Source of the DNA: Aliiroseovarius sediminilitoris
GTDB lineage: Bacteria; Pseudomonadota; Alphaproteobacteria; Rhodobacterales; Rhodobacteraceae
Length of the DNA stretch: 64,000 nucleotides
Direction of reading: 5' to 3'
Assembly: GCF_900109955.1 (NCBI RefSeq)
Contig: NZ_FOJB01000001.1
Location: 2,170,001 to 2,234,000, forward strand
The notes beneath the pieces are model-generated. The model had not been told where the DNA came from, did not search any database, and was given only the letters and a program-made list of their open reading frames with translations. Shown here in pieces: positions 34,539 to 42,272 of this stretch (position 1 is its first letter; each line of letters starts with the position of its first letter). Made by a program: the position numbers and the translations under genes.

Positions 34539-35627
34539 ATGACAATGGACGCCCCCAAACGCACTATCGTATCGGTCGACGCCATGGGCGGAGATCTCGG
34601 ACCGGCAGCCGTGGTTGCCGGTCTTGCGCTGTCTGCGGACAAAAACCCCGAAATCGGGTTCATCCTGCACGGCAACAAATCCGAGCTTGAACAACTGGTC
34701 GCCCGCACCGAGGGATTGTCCGACGTGTGCGAGATTCGTCATGCCGACGAGGTCGTCACGATGGACGACAAGCCCAGCCAGGTGATGCGCAACGGTCAGA
34801 AAACCTCGATGTGGTCAGCGATTGACGCGGTGCGTGATGGTGACGCCGAGGTGGTGGTCAGTTGCGGCAACACCGGCGCGCTGATGCTTCTGTCGATGGT
34901 GCGGCTGCGCAAGCTGCCCGGTGTGAACCGCCCCGCCATCGCCTGCCTGTGGCCGTCGCACAATCCGTCCGGCTTCAACGTGATGCTGGATGTGGGCGCG
35001 GATGTGCGCGCAGACGAAGACGATCTGCTGCAATACGCGATGATGGGTGCCTCCTATGCGCGCAACGGGCTGGGCATCGCGCGTCCCCGTGTTGGCCTTC
35101 TGAATGTCGGGACTGAAGAACATAAAGGCCGCAGCGAACTGAAGGCCGCACATGAGCTGATCACCAATGCCGCTGACGGCGCACAGATCGACTTTGTCGG
35201 TTTCATCGAAGGTGTGGACCTGCCCTCGGACCGCGTTGACGTGATTGTCACCGACGGGTTTACGGGCAATGTTGCGCTGAAAACGGGTGAAGGCACCGCC
35301 AAGTTGATTTCCGGCCTGCTGCGCGAGGCATTCGGTGCCACGTTCCTGTCCAAGCTTGCCGCTGTTCTTGCGATGGGACCGCTGAAACGGATGGGCCAAC
35401 GCGTCGACCCCAGCCGCAATAATGGCGGCGTGTTCCTGGGCCTGAACGGAACCGTTGTCAAAAGCCACGGATCGGCGGATGCCACCGGAATCTCCGCCGC
35501 CGTCCGGCTGGCGTTTCAACTGGCCAAGGGTGGCTTCAATCAGAAGCTCGCAGCGCGGGTTGCATCCGGCGACGCATCGCGCCAAGATGTCGCAACCGAA
35601 TGCCGGCAGGGTGAGCAGCAAGAATGA
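34539..35627 (+). CDS. plsX: Phosphate acyltransferase PlsX
   Basis: Makes acyl-phosphate from acyl-ACP for phosphatidic acid synthesis; peripheral membrane enzyme. 362 residues with VSVDAMGGDLGP at the N-terminus, SCGNTGALM, and VTDGFTGNVALKTGEG. An ATG two codons later (34545) is an alternative start. It overlaps fabH by four bases (ATGA), which couples phospholipid and fatty-acid initiation genes. Confidence 0.95.
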   Translation: MTMDAPKRTIVSVDAMGGDLGPAAVVAGLALSADKNPEIGFILHGNKSELEQLVARTEGLSDVCEIRHADEVVTMDDKPSQVMRNGQKTSMWSAIDAVRDGDAEVVVSCGNTGALMLLSMVRLRKLPGVNRPAIACLWPSHNPSGFNVMLDVGADVRADEDDLLQYAMMGASYARNGLGIARPRVGLLNVGTEEHKGRSELKAAHELITNAADGAQIDFVGFIEGVDLPSDRVDVIVTDGFTGNVALKTGEGTAKLISGLLREAFGATFLSKLAAVLAMGPLKRMGQRVDPSRNNGGVFLGLNGTVVKSHGSADATGISAAVRLAFQLAKGGFNQKLAARVASGDASRQDVATECRQGEQQE

Positions 35628-36598
35628 CAAGACGCGCCGTGGTCAAGGGCGTCGGGCACTATCTGCCCGAACGCGTTGTCCCGAACTCTTATTTCGAAGA
35701 CATTGTGGACACCTCGGACGAGTGGATTCGCACCCGCTCGGGCATTGAACGACGCCATTTTGCCGCCGAAGGGGAAACCACGTCGCAGATGGCTGCTCAT
35801 GCGGCCCGAGAAGCTCTGAAAAACGCCAGTCTGGACGTGGATGATATCGACGCCATCATCGTGGCCACATCGACACCCGACCTGACCTTTCCGTCCGTTG
35901 CCACCATGGTTCAGAGCGAACTGGGCATGACGCGCGGCTTCGGCTTTGACGTGCAGGCCGTCTGTGCTGGGTTCGTCTTTGCGCTGACAAATGCCAACGC
36001 TTTGATCATGTCAGGACAGGTCGACCGGGTGCTGGTGATCGGTTCGGAAACCTTCTCGCGCATCCTGGACATGACAGACCGTGCGACCTGCGTCCTGTTT
36101 GGCGATGGTGCCGGGGCACTGGTTCTGGAAGCGCAGGACGGCAGCGGCGAGAATACCGATCGCGGCATCCTGTCGGCCGATCTGAACTCGGACGGTCGTA
36201 TGCGCGACATGCTCTATGTCGATGGTGGGGTGTCAACGACACAGACATCTGGCCATTTGCGGATGCAGGGAAACCCGCTGTTCCGCCAAGCGGTTGGCAA
36301 GCTGACCGAGACTGCGGAAACCGCTCTTGGCAAGGTTGGCCTGACCGATGATGATCTTGACTGGATCGTTCCCCACCAAGCCAATATCCGCATCATTCAG
36401 GGCACCGCCAAAAAGATGGGCGTGCCGATGGATCGTGTGATCCTGACGGTGCAGGACCACGGCAACACCTCGGCCGCATCGATTCCTTTGGCCCTGTCGG
36501 TGGGTTGCACCGAGGGCAAGATCAAACAAGGTGATCTGGTCGTGACCGAAGCCATTGGCGGGGGATTGGCCTGGGGCGCGGTCGTCATCCGCTGGTAA
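35624..36598 (+). CDS. fabH: Beta-ketoacyl-ACP synthase III
   Basis: Condensing enzyme that starts type II fatty acid synthesis from acetyl-CoA and malonyl-ACP. 324 residues with the catalytic triad visible: Cys114 in QAVCAGFVFA, His in WIVPHQANIRI, Asn in GNTSAASIPLAL. Start overlaps the plsX stop. Confidence 0.96.
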   Translation: MTRRAVVKGVGHYLPERVVPNSYFEDIVDTSDEWIRTRSGIERRHFAAEGETTSQMAAHAAREALKNASLDVDDIDAIIVATSTPDLTFPSVATMVQSELGMTRGFGFDVQAVCAGFVFALTNANALIMSGQVDRVLVIGSETFSRILDMTDRATCVLFGDGAGALVLEAQDGSGENTDRGILSADLNSDGRMRDMLYVDGGVSTTQTSGHLRMQGNPLFRQAVGKLTETAETALGKVGLTDDDLDWIVPHQANIRIIQGTAKKMGVPMDRVILTVQDHGNTSAASIPLALSVGCTEGKIKQGDLVVTEAIGGGLAWGAVVIRW

Positions 36599-36618
36599 AT
36601 CCCTTAAACCCCTATGCG

Positions 36619-36639
36619 AACGGCTTTTCCCAAGCCGTT
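36619..36639 (+). terminator. Hairpin between fabH and ihfA
   Basis: An 8-bp stem AACGGCTT-ttccc-AAGCCGTT lies 20 bases after the fabH stop; it lacks a U-run, so it may only attenuate read-through into ihfA. Confidence 0.4.
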
Positions 36640-36697
36640 GATATTGACTCGGAAATTCAAACCACCCATGCTTCCTGAAAATAATCAGGGGGACGAC

Positions 36698-37000
36698 ATG
36701 AGTGAAAAGACTTTGACCCGCATGGACCTGAGCGAGGCCGTATTTCGCGAAGTCGGCCTGTCGCGCAACGAAAGCGCGCAATTGGTCGAGACTGTATTGG
36801 GTCATGTTTCCGACGCCTTGGTGGCCGGTGAAAGCGTGAAAATATCATCTTTCGGAACGTTTTCGGTGCGCGACAAAGCCGCCCGCGTGGGCCGAAACCC
36901 GAAAACAGGCGAAGAAGCGCCGATCCCGCCGCGTCGGGTTCTGACATTTCGCCCGTCGCATCTTATGAAAGACCGGGTCGACGAAGGGAACAAGCGCTGA
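36698..37000 (+). CDS. ihfA: Integration host factor alpha subunit
   Basis: 100 residues, DNA-bending protein acting with Ihf[23 protein letters not shown] and the [24 protein letters not shown] arm with conserved Pro identify the IHF/HU family; length and the MDLSEAV start favour the alpha subunit. The ATG at 36698 has AGGGGGAC upstream. Followed by merR as in related genomes; a GGGCG/CGCCC hairpin sits at 37024-37037. Confidence 0.93.
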   Translation: MSEKTLTRMDLSEAVFREVGLSRNESAQLVETVLGHVSDALVAGESVKISSFGTFSVRDKAARVGRNPKTGEEAPIPPRRVLTFRPSHLMKDRVDEGNKR

Positions 37001-37073
37001 CCCTTTCGCGGCACGCCACGGACGGGCGCTTGCGCCCTAATGAATAAAAGAAGCAGAACAGACAGGTCTGGAC

Positions 37074-38024
37074 ATGGAAAAGAAGTCACCCGACGCCTTC
37101 CGCACCATCAGCGAGGTGGCAGAATGGCTTGGTGTGCCGACCCATGTGCTGCGGTTCTGGGAAAGCCGGTTCAGTCAGGTCAAACCCGTGAAGCGCGCCG
37201 GTGGGCGACGCTATTACAGACCCAACGACATGGAACTTCTGGGCGGCATCCGAAAGCTCTTGCATCAAGACGGAATGACCATTCGCGGCGTTCAAAAGCT
37301 GCTGCGCGAAGAAGGTGTGAAACACGTGGCTGCGATGTCGCCACCGCTGGACAGCGACGAGATGCGCGATATTACACCGTCCAATGTTGTCCCGCTGGCT
37401 GGCAAATCCGCCCCGGAAGACCAACCGGATGACAGCCGCCACCAAGATGAAATCGCTGATACATCAGCTGCCGAGGACGCCGCCGCCGCCAAACCACAGC
37501 CTGAGCTTGACCAGCCAGACGCCGCTTCCGCCCAGCCAGCGCAAACTGAAGACGTGGCTTCAGCGACACAAAGCGAGGCGGAGCCGCATTTTACCCGCAG
37601 CGATGTCGACACGCCATCTGGAACACCCGCGTCCAACGAACGCCCCCAGCCCGCTGACGACCCCACGGAAGATCCGGCACCGCAACAGGTCTTTGGCTCG
37701 TCTCGCGTGGCAGCGGAGGCTTCATCAGACAACGCAAAAGACACAGCTGACGAACCCAGTTCGGCCACGCCAGAGCTTCCGGGGCTTCACGGCGCGTCCG
37801 AATCGTCGGATGTGGCGTCTGCTCCTGCCCCGCTGATTGATATCTCCCATATTCCTGCCGATCCCGGCGATGGTGACGCGACACCCACACCATCGCTGAC
37901 CAACACTCTGCGGCGCGCGCGTCAGACCGGGACCGGTGCACGTATTGCCGCCCTTCAGGCCCTTGCCGATCGGCTGGAATCGCTGGCAGCGCAGATGGGT
38001 CGCGATCCCGGACAAACACCGTAA
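37074..38024 (+). CDS. MerR-family regulator with long disordered tail
   Basis: 316 residues. The first about 75 form a MerR winged helix ([22 protein letters not shown]...[14 protein letters not shown]). Residues about 115-270 are a low-complexity Ala/Asp/Pro/Ser/Glu region, and the last about 40 form a predicted helix ([20 protein letters not shown]). No effector domain of a known MerR type. It follows ihfA in Rhodobacteraceae as far as I recall; target genes unknown. Confidence 0.85.
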   Translation: MEKKSPDAFRTISEVAEWLGVPTHVLRFWESRFSQVKPVKRAGGRRYYRPNDMELLGGIRKLLHQDGMTIRGVQKLLREEGVKHVAAMSPPLDSDEMRDITPSNVVPLAGKSAPEDQPDDSRHQDEIADTSAAEDAAAAKPQPELDQPDAASAQPAQTEDVASATQSEAEPHFTRSDVDTPSGTPASNERPQPADDPTEDPAPQQVFGSSRVAAEASSDNAKDTADEPSSATPELPGLHGASESSDVASAPAPLIDISHIPADPGDGDATPTPSLTNTLRRARQTGTGARIAALQALADRLESLAAQMGRDPGQTP

Positions 38025-38127
38025 GCAGGCGGATGTTTGATCGAACTCTGCCCGAACGCGGATTGATGAAATTCCTGCCGTTTCCCGCTTGCCCTGCCTG
38101 CGAAAATCACTATGTAAGGTCTCCAGT

Positions 38128-38204
38128 CGGGCTATGGCGCAGCCTGGTAGCGCGTCCGTCTGGGGGACGGAAGGTCGCAGGTTCGAGTCCTGCTAGCCCG
38201 ACCA
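38128..38204 (+). tRNA. tRNA-Pro (GGG)
   Basis: 77 bases with encoded CCA; acceptor stem CGGGCTA/TAGCCCG; anticodon stem TCCGT/ACGGA with loop CTGGGGG giving GGG. Followed at once by an intrinsic terminator. Confidence 0.97.
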
Positions 38205-38216
38205 ACTTCAAAACCG

Positions 38217-38244
38217 CCCGCCCGTTTTTCGGGCGGGTGTTTTT
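38217..38244 (+). terminator. Intrinsic terminator of tRNA-Pro
   Basis: Perfect 8-bp stem CCCGCCCG-ttttt-CGGGCGGG followed by TGTTTTT, 12 bases after the tRNA. Confidence 0.85.
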
Positions 38245-38277
38245 GTATCCGGGAGGCGAAGCCAAAGGGGAATGCAG

Positions 38278-39354
38278 ATGAAAACCGGCGTATTGGCAGA
38301 CCGGCAGATCCGGCAGATGATCACCGATGGCGGGATCGCGGCGTCCTCGCCGATCCTGAATGAACAGATTCAACCTGCATCACTGGACCTGCGGCTGGGG
38401 GATACAGCCTATCGCGTGCGCGCCTCGTTTCTGCCCGGCAATACCTCGACCGTGGCCGAACGGCTGGACGAGTTGACCATGCACGAGGTGTCGCTGACCG
38501 GCGGCGCGGTGCTGGAAAAGGGTTGCGTTTATGTCGTGCCCTTGATGGAGCGCCTGCGCTTGCCCGAAGGCATGACGGCGGCGGCCAGTGCCAAATCGTC
38601 AATCGGTCGTGTCGATCTGATGACCCGCGTGATCACCGATCACGGGATCGAGTTTGATCGCGTGCCCGAAGGATATGACGGCCCTCTCTATGCCGAACTG
38701 TGCCCGCAGAGTTTCTCGGTCGTGGCTCAGCCCGGCCAGTTGTTGAACCAGATTATCTTCCGGCAGGGCAAAACGATCCTGACCGACGACGAGTTGCGCG
38801 CGGTCCATGCCCGCACCCCAATCGTGTCCGGCGACCCTGTGATCTCTGACGGGTTGGGATTTTCGGTCGATCTGAAACCGGCCAAGGGCGATCTGGTGGG
38901 ATATCGCGCCAAACGCCACACCGGCGTTGTCGACCTGTCAAGGCTCGCCCATTACGATCCAGCGGAATACTGGGAAGAGGTGCATACCACCGACGGACGC
39001 ATTATTCTGGACCCCGGTGCCTTCTATATCCTTGTCAGCCGTGAGGCGATCGCGATTCCACCCGATTGCGCCGCCGAGATGGCCCCCTATCTGGCGATGG
39101 TCGGCGAGTTTCGCGTGCATTACGCAGGCTTCTTCGACCCCGGCTTCGGCTTCGATGCAGCCGGTGGCACCGGATCACGCGGGGTGCTTGAGGTGCGGTG
39201 CCACGAAGCGCCCTTCGTGTTGGAACACGGGCAGGTCGTGGGTCGATTGGTCTATGAACGGATGAGCGAAGTGCCCGAAGTGCTATATGGCGCTGACATC
39301 AAGTCGAACTATCAGGGACAAGGGCTGAAACTGTCGAAGCATTTTCGATCATGA
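38278..39354 (+). CDS. dcd: dCTP deaminase, long two-part form
   Basis: 358 residues, about twice the usual 190-residue Dcd, as in the long alphaproteobacterial form. The N-terminal half has the Dcd/dUTPase core motifs (IQPASLDLRLGD, AAASAKSSIGRVDL, GIEFDRVPEGYDG); the C-terminal half repeats the fold (LDPGAFYILVSREAIAIPPD, HYAGFFDPGFGFDAAGG, GRLVYERMSEVPE). It makes dUTP from dCTP for thymidylate synthesis. The ATG at 38278 is preferred over the one at 38272 because AAAGGGG is then 7 bases upstream. Confidence 0.9.
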   Translation: MKTGVLADRQIRQMITDGGIAASSPILNEQIQPASLDLRLGDTAYRVRASFLPGNTSTVAERLDELTMHEVSLTGGAVLEKGCVYVVPLMERLRLPEGMTAAASAKSSIGRVDLMTRVITDHGIEFDRVPEGYDGPLYAELCPQSFSVVAQPGQLLNQIIFRQGKTILTDDELRAVHARTPIVSGDPVISDGLGFSVDLKPAKGDLVGYRAKRHTGVVDLSRLAHYDPAEYWEEVHTTDGRIILDPGAFYILVSREAIAIPPDCAAEMAPYLAMVGEFRVHYAGFFDPGFGFDAAGGTGSRGVLEVRCHEAPFVLEHGQVVGRLVYERMSEVPEVLYGADIKSNYQGQGLKLSKHFRS

Positions 39355-39393
39355 TCGCCCCATGGCCCGCTCGATAGCGAAGGATAGGCTTGC

Positions 39394-39966
39394 TTAGCCC
39401 TGCTGTTCAGGTCGAGGAATATTGATCGCAACGGTGTTCGAAAGGTCGATCCGACGCAGTTTCGTCTCGACCACCGTCACTTTTTCCACCTTGATCTTGA
39501 CTGACGGGTGCAGATATCCCGCCGCAACTCCAACGATCTGGCGATCCCTGACGGTCAGGGAAACACCCGCGACCTCGACCGTCAAGGCAATCGGGATGCG
39601 CACTTTTCGCACGTCAACTGACTCACCTAGGGTCAGACGAACCTCTGGGGTGTGCGTCGCTTTGAGTTTGTGCTTCAACAACGCCGCCACCCGCGTCCTG
39701 CCATCCATCGGACCTTTTTCACCCGTCAGGGCTTGCACCGACTTCATGCCCTCCCACGCCTTCAGAAGCGTATCAATCAGCGAGATCGACAGGGCCTCTT
39801 CGACCGCAGCCGCCACAGTTTTGTGCAGGGTTCCGGCGTCCAGCCCTATCCCGGCAAGGCGAACCCCCGGATCGCCTTCGTCCAACGCGGATTTGACGGC
39901 TTCGACAACTGTGCTGAAATCGGCAGGCGGAATGGCAGATTCGAGCGTTTCGGTGCGTTCGGTCAT
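39394..39966 (-). CDS. Hypothetical protein, partner of the envelope protein upstream
   Basis: 190 residues, no signal peptide or membrane helix. A helical N-terminal half (about 15-85) is followed by a beta-rich half with regular hydrophobic alternation (IPIALTVEVAGVSLTVRDRQIVGVAAGYLHPSV, split by charged turns). No family recognised. Its ATG overlaps the stop of the preceding 654-residue gene by four bases (39963-39966), so the two are translationally coupled and probably work together, one cytosolic and one envelope-facing. Confidence 0.7.
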   Translation of the reverse strand: MTERTETLESAIPPADFSTVVEAVKSALDEGDPGVRLAGIGLDAGTLHKTVAAAVEEALSISLIDTLLKAWEGMKSVQALTGEKGPMDGRTRVAALLKHKLKATHTPEVRLTLGESVDVRKVRIPIALTVEVAGVSLTVRDRQIVGVAAGYLHPSVKIKVEKVTVVETKLRRIDLSNTVAINIPRPEQQG

Positions 39967-41927
39967 GACTCGTCGCTCCCGTCTTGTTCACGGATGATGG
40001 TGATGTCGGTCGGCCCACCCCGGTCAACTGTCAGGACGATCTGCGGCATCTGATCTGGTTTGACCGACATCGTGGGCGTGGTGTCGGGCACGGCATCCAC
40101 GTGGGGAATGATCGTTGGCGCAGATGGTTTTTGCTCCTGCATTTTCTTGAAAAATCTGAAGCCCTTGATGGGCCATATGACGCTGCCCAGAAGCAACAAA
40201 CCGACCGCACCGGGCAATAGCCAAGCGGGAGGGCCAGCAGCAAGACGGCGCAGCGCAATGGTGCGCAGGTCGTGTTCTGCGCCGGACCGATCACGCGCGC
40301 GGATCAATATCGGGCGGCTCTGTCCGGGCGGCGGCATCGCAACCGATATGGCACGAGGTTCACCGCCATAGGTCCAGATTTCGGTCATGCCATCGCCCAT
40401 CTCGATGCTGAGTTCAGCATCGGGCCAGGCATTCACAAGATCGACGAAAACTGTCGTGTCAGGGGTTGTCGCCTCGATCATATCCTCCTCAAGGTCATCG
40501 GCCCTTATTTGCAATCGCATCTCCTGCAATCGGAAAAGCGTCAGCGATTTGCGTGCGCGGATCGTGCCCTCCCTATCGACCGCAAGAAAGATGGCGACGC
40601 TGCTTTCATTGGGGCTGGGCATCGGCAGATCGATCGCGATCGGCGCACCGGCATAGCGCTGCCGGTCGCCCACATCAGAGTTGCCGATCTGCCAGTCCAC
40701 GCTGGCACCGGGCCACGGATCGCGTAATGTCATGACCACCTGCACAGCGTCAGTGCTTGCCTCAATGCGCCCGCCTCGCAACTGCTCTGATGCGAGGATC
40801 AGTGCCATATCGGGCAATCGCCTAAGGGTCAGATCTGTCTGGGCAAGGCTGCGCGCACGACCGTCCAATGCCTCGATACGAACGCTCTGCACCTCGCCGG
40901 GGGCGAGCACAACGCGATAAGTTGTTTCACCGCGCTGAACCCGGCGGTCCGGCTCGGGGTCGCGGCGATCTGCGGACATGCGGATCCACTCGACCGCTCC
41001 GGTATTGCGCGGATCGCTGATGGCGACAGCAACCAACTGTTCAGCCTGTGTCGGATCGCTGAGCACCTGCGCGGTGATTCCAATCCGCGCACGCGCCAAA
41101 GCCGTTAGCAACGCTGGCCAATTGTTAAATGGCGTCTGATCGAACCGCCGGATGGCCGCACAGCTTCGGGCCCCGATAAGTCCGTCGACACTGCCGACAT
41201 TCAAACCAAGAGCATTCAAGTCAAACTGGATCTCCCGCGCCATGGCGATGTCCAGCCCTGTGGGGGATCCGCAGGCCGGAATGCGGCGAACGGCAACGCG
41301 GCGCGCACTGGCATTGCCTATTCGGTCTTCAGCAGAAATTGTCACCGGTATCGGCGCATAATCATTCGGCAACCTGATCTTGAACTCATACCGGTCCCCA
41401 TTGCGCTGAACCGATGTTGCCCCATTTGCCACGGCATTCGCCACGCCGCTTGGGTCTTTGATATCGGCGATGATGGCAACTGACCCGGAGGATGCGGTAA
41501 ATTCGTCGGCAGCAGGCTGGATCGTCGGGCCATCACGGTCTGTGGGTGTCGGACCGGGATCGGGTCGCGCTGAACTCAAAGCTGCCCTCACCCACCTGAC
41601 CGCCGCCCCTTCGATCAGAAGATCGCATCGACCGGCGCGCAGTGCCAACGGGCCGGACCGGGCGGTGATCAACAGGGTTCTGATGCCACGTTCATTCAGG
41701 AACCGCGCAAAAGTCCGATCATCTGTGCAGATAACCTGCCTTTGCAAAAAACTTTGAAGGTTGAGGTTTGACTGCCCTGCCAACATGTCGATGAACAAAG
41801 ATCGCATCCGGTCATCACCAAGCGTCAGCCCGTCCGGCAGGTTTTGCGCAAACGCATCGGCCAGAAATACCAGGCAGACAAACGCGGCAGAAATACCGCG
41901 GCGAATCCAGCGCATCTTGTTATCCAT
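39963..41927 (-). CDS. Membrane-anchored envelope protein with PG-binding-like domain and tandem repeats
   Basis: 654 residues. Signal sequence at about 8-28; a periplasmic Ig-like stretch at about 145-215; a peptidoglycan-binding-1-like domain at about 228-266 (REIQFDLNALGLNVGSVDGLIG); three tandem modules of about 95 residues (about 277-365, 366-461, 462-556), the last two clearly alike (LTL(R/F)RL...PWPGASVDW / AWPDAELSI); one membrane helix at about 568-587 and a cytosolic tail of about 65 residues. No enzyme motif. Topology suggests a protein that reaches the cell wall and signals or attaches to a cytosolic partner, probably the coupled 190-residue protein. Function unknown. Confidence 0.72.
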   Translation of the reverse strand: MDNKMRWIRRGISAAFVCLVFLADAFAQNLPDGLTLGDDRMRSLFIDMLAGQSNLNLQSFLQRQVICTDDRTFARFLNERGIRTLLITARSGPLALRAGRCDLLIEGAAVRWVRAALSSARPDPGPTPTDRDGPTIQPAADEFTASSGSVAIIADIKDPSGVANAVANGATSVQRNGDRYEFKIRLPNDYAPIPVTISAEDRIGNASARRVAVRRIPACGSPTGLDIAMAREIQFDLNALGLNVGSVDGLIGARSCAAIRRFDQTPFNNWPALLTALARARIGITAQVLSDPTQAEQLVAVAISDPRNTGAVEWIRMSADRRDPEPDRRVQRGETTYRVVLAPGEVQSVRIEALDGRARSLAQTDLTLRRLPDMALILASEQLRGGRIEASTDAVQVVMTLRDPWPGASVDWQIGNSDVGDRQRYAGAPIAIDLPMPSPNESSVAIFLAVDREGTIRARKSLTLFRLQEMRLQIRADDLEEDMIEATTPDTTVFVDLVNAWPDAELSIEMGDGMTEIWTYGGEPRAISVAMPPPGQSRPILIRARDRSGAEHDLRTIALRRLAAGPPAWLLPGAVGLLLLGSVIWPIKGFRFFKKMQEQKPSAPTIIPHVDAVPDTTPTMSVKPDQMPQIVLTVDRGGPTDITIIREQDGSDES

Positions 41928-42272
41928 TCAATCAATGATCGGCGGAAGGCGCCCAGAAACAGCGATAATACTAGCACAACTTTACAGAGAACCCAAAATG
42001 CAGCCCGTGACCCGCATCGCACAGAATGCATTCCCTTGGGCGCGAACGCTCGGCACAGGATGACGTGATGTCGGATGGGGCAGGAGTTCAGATCGCAGAA
42101 AATCTGCTTTCAGGAACATCGAAAATAGATGAGGCAGATTGTCCAAACCACATGATCAATTACCCCGGATTTGTCCCACTGTTGCAAAAAAACCGACCTG
42201 AGGCGAGAATAGGAGCATTATTTAAAACCTAAAATTGATTCTATTTCGAATATCTTACCGAGGAGTTTAGCC
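41928..42272. other. Promoter-bearing gap upstream of the redox operon
   Basis: 345 bases between divergent operons. A 54-codon frame (42068-42232, MSDGAGVQIAENLLSG...) is open but has a poor ribosome-binding site and no known relative; it could be a remnant or a short leader gene. The last 100 bases are A+T-rich, as expected for a promoter of the operon beginning at 42273, but I cannot place convincing -35/-10 boxes. Confidence 0.35.
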
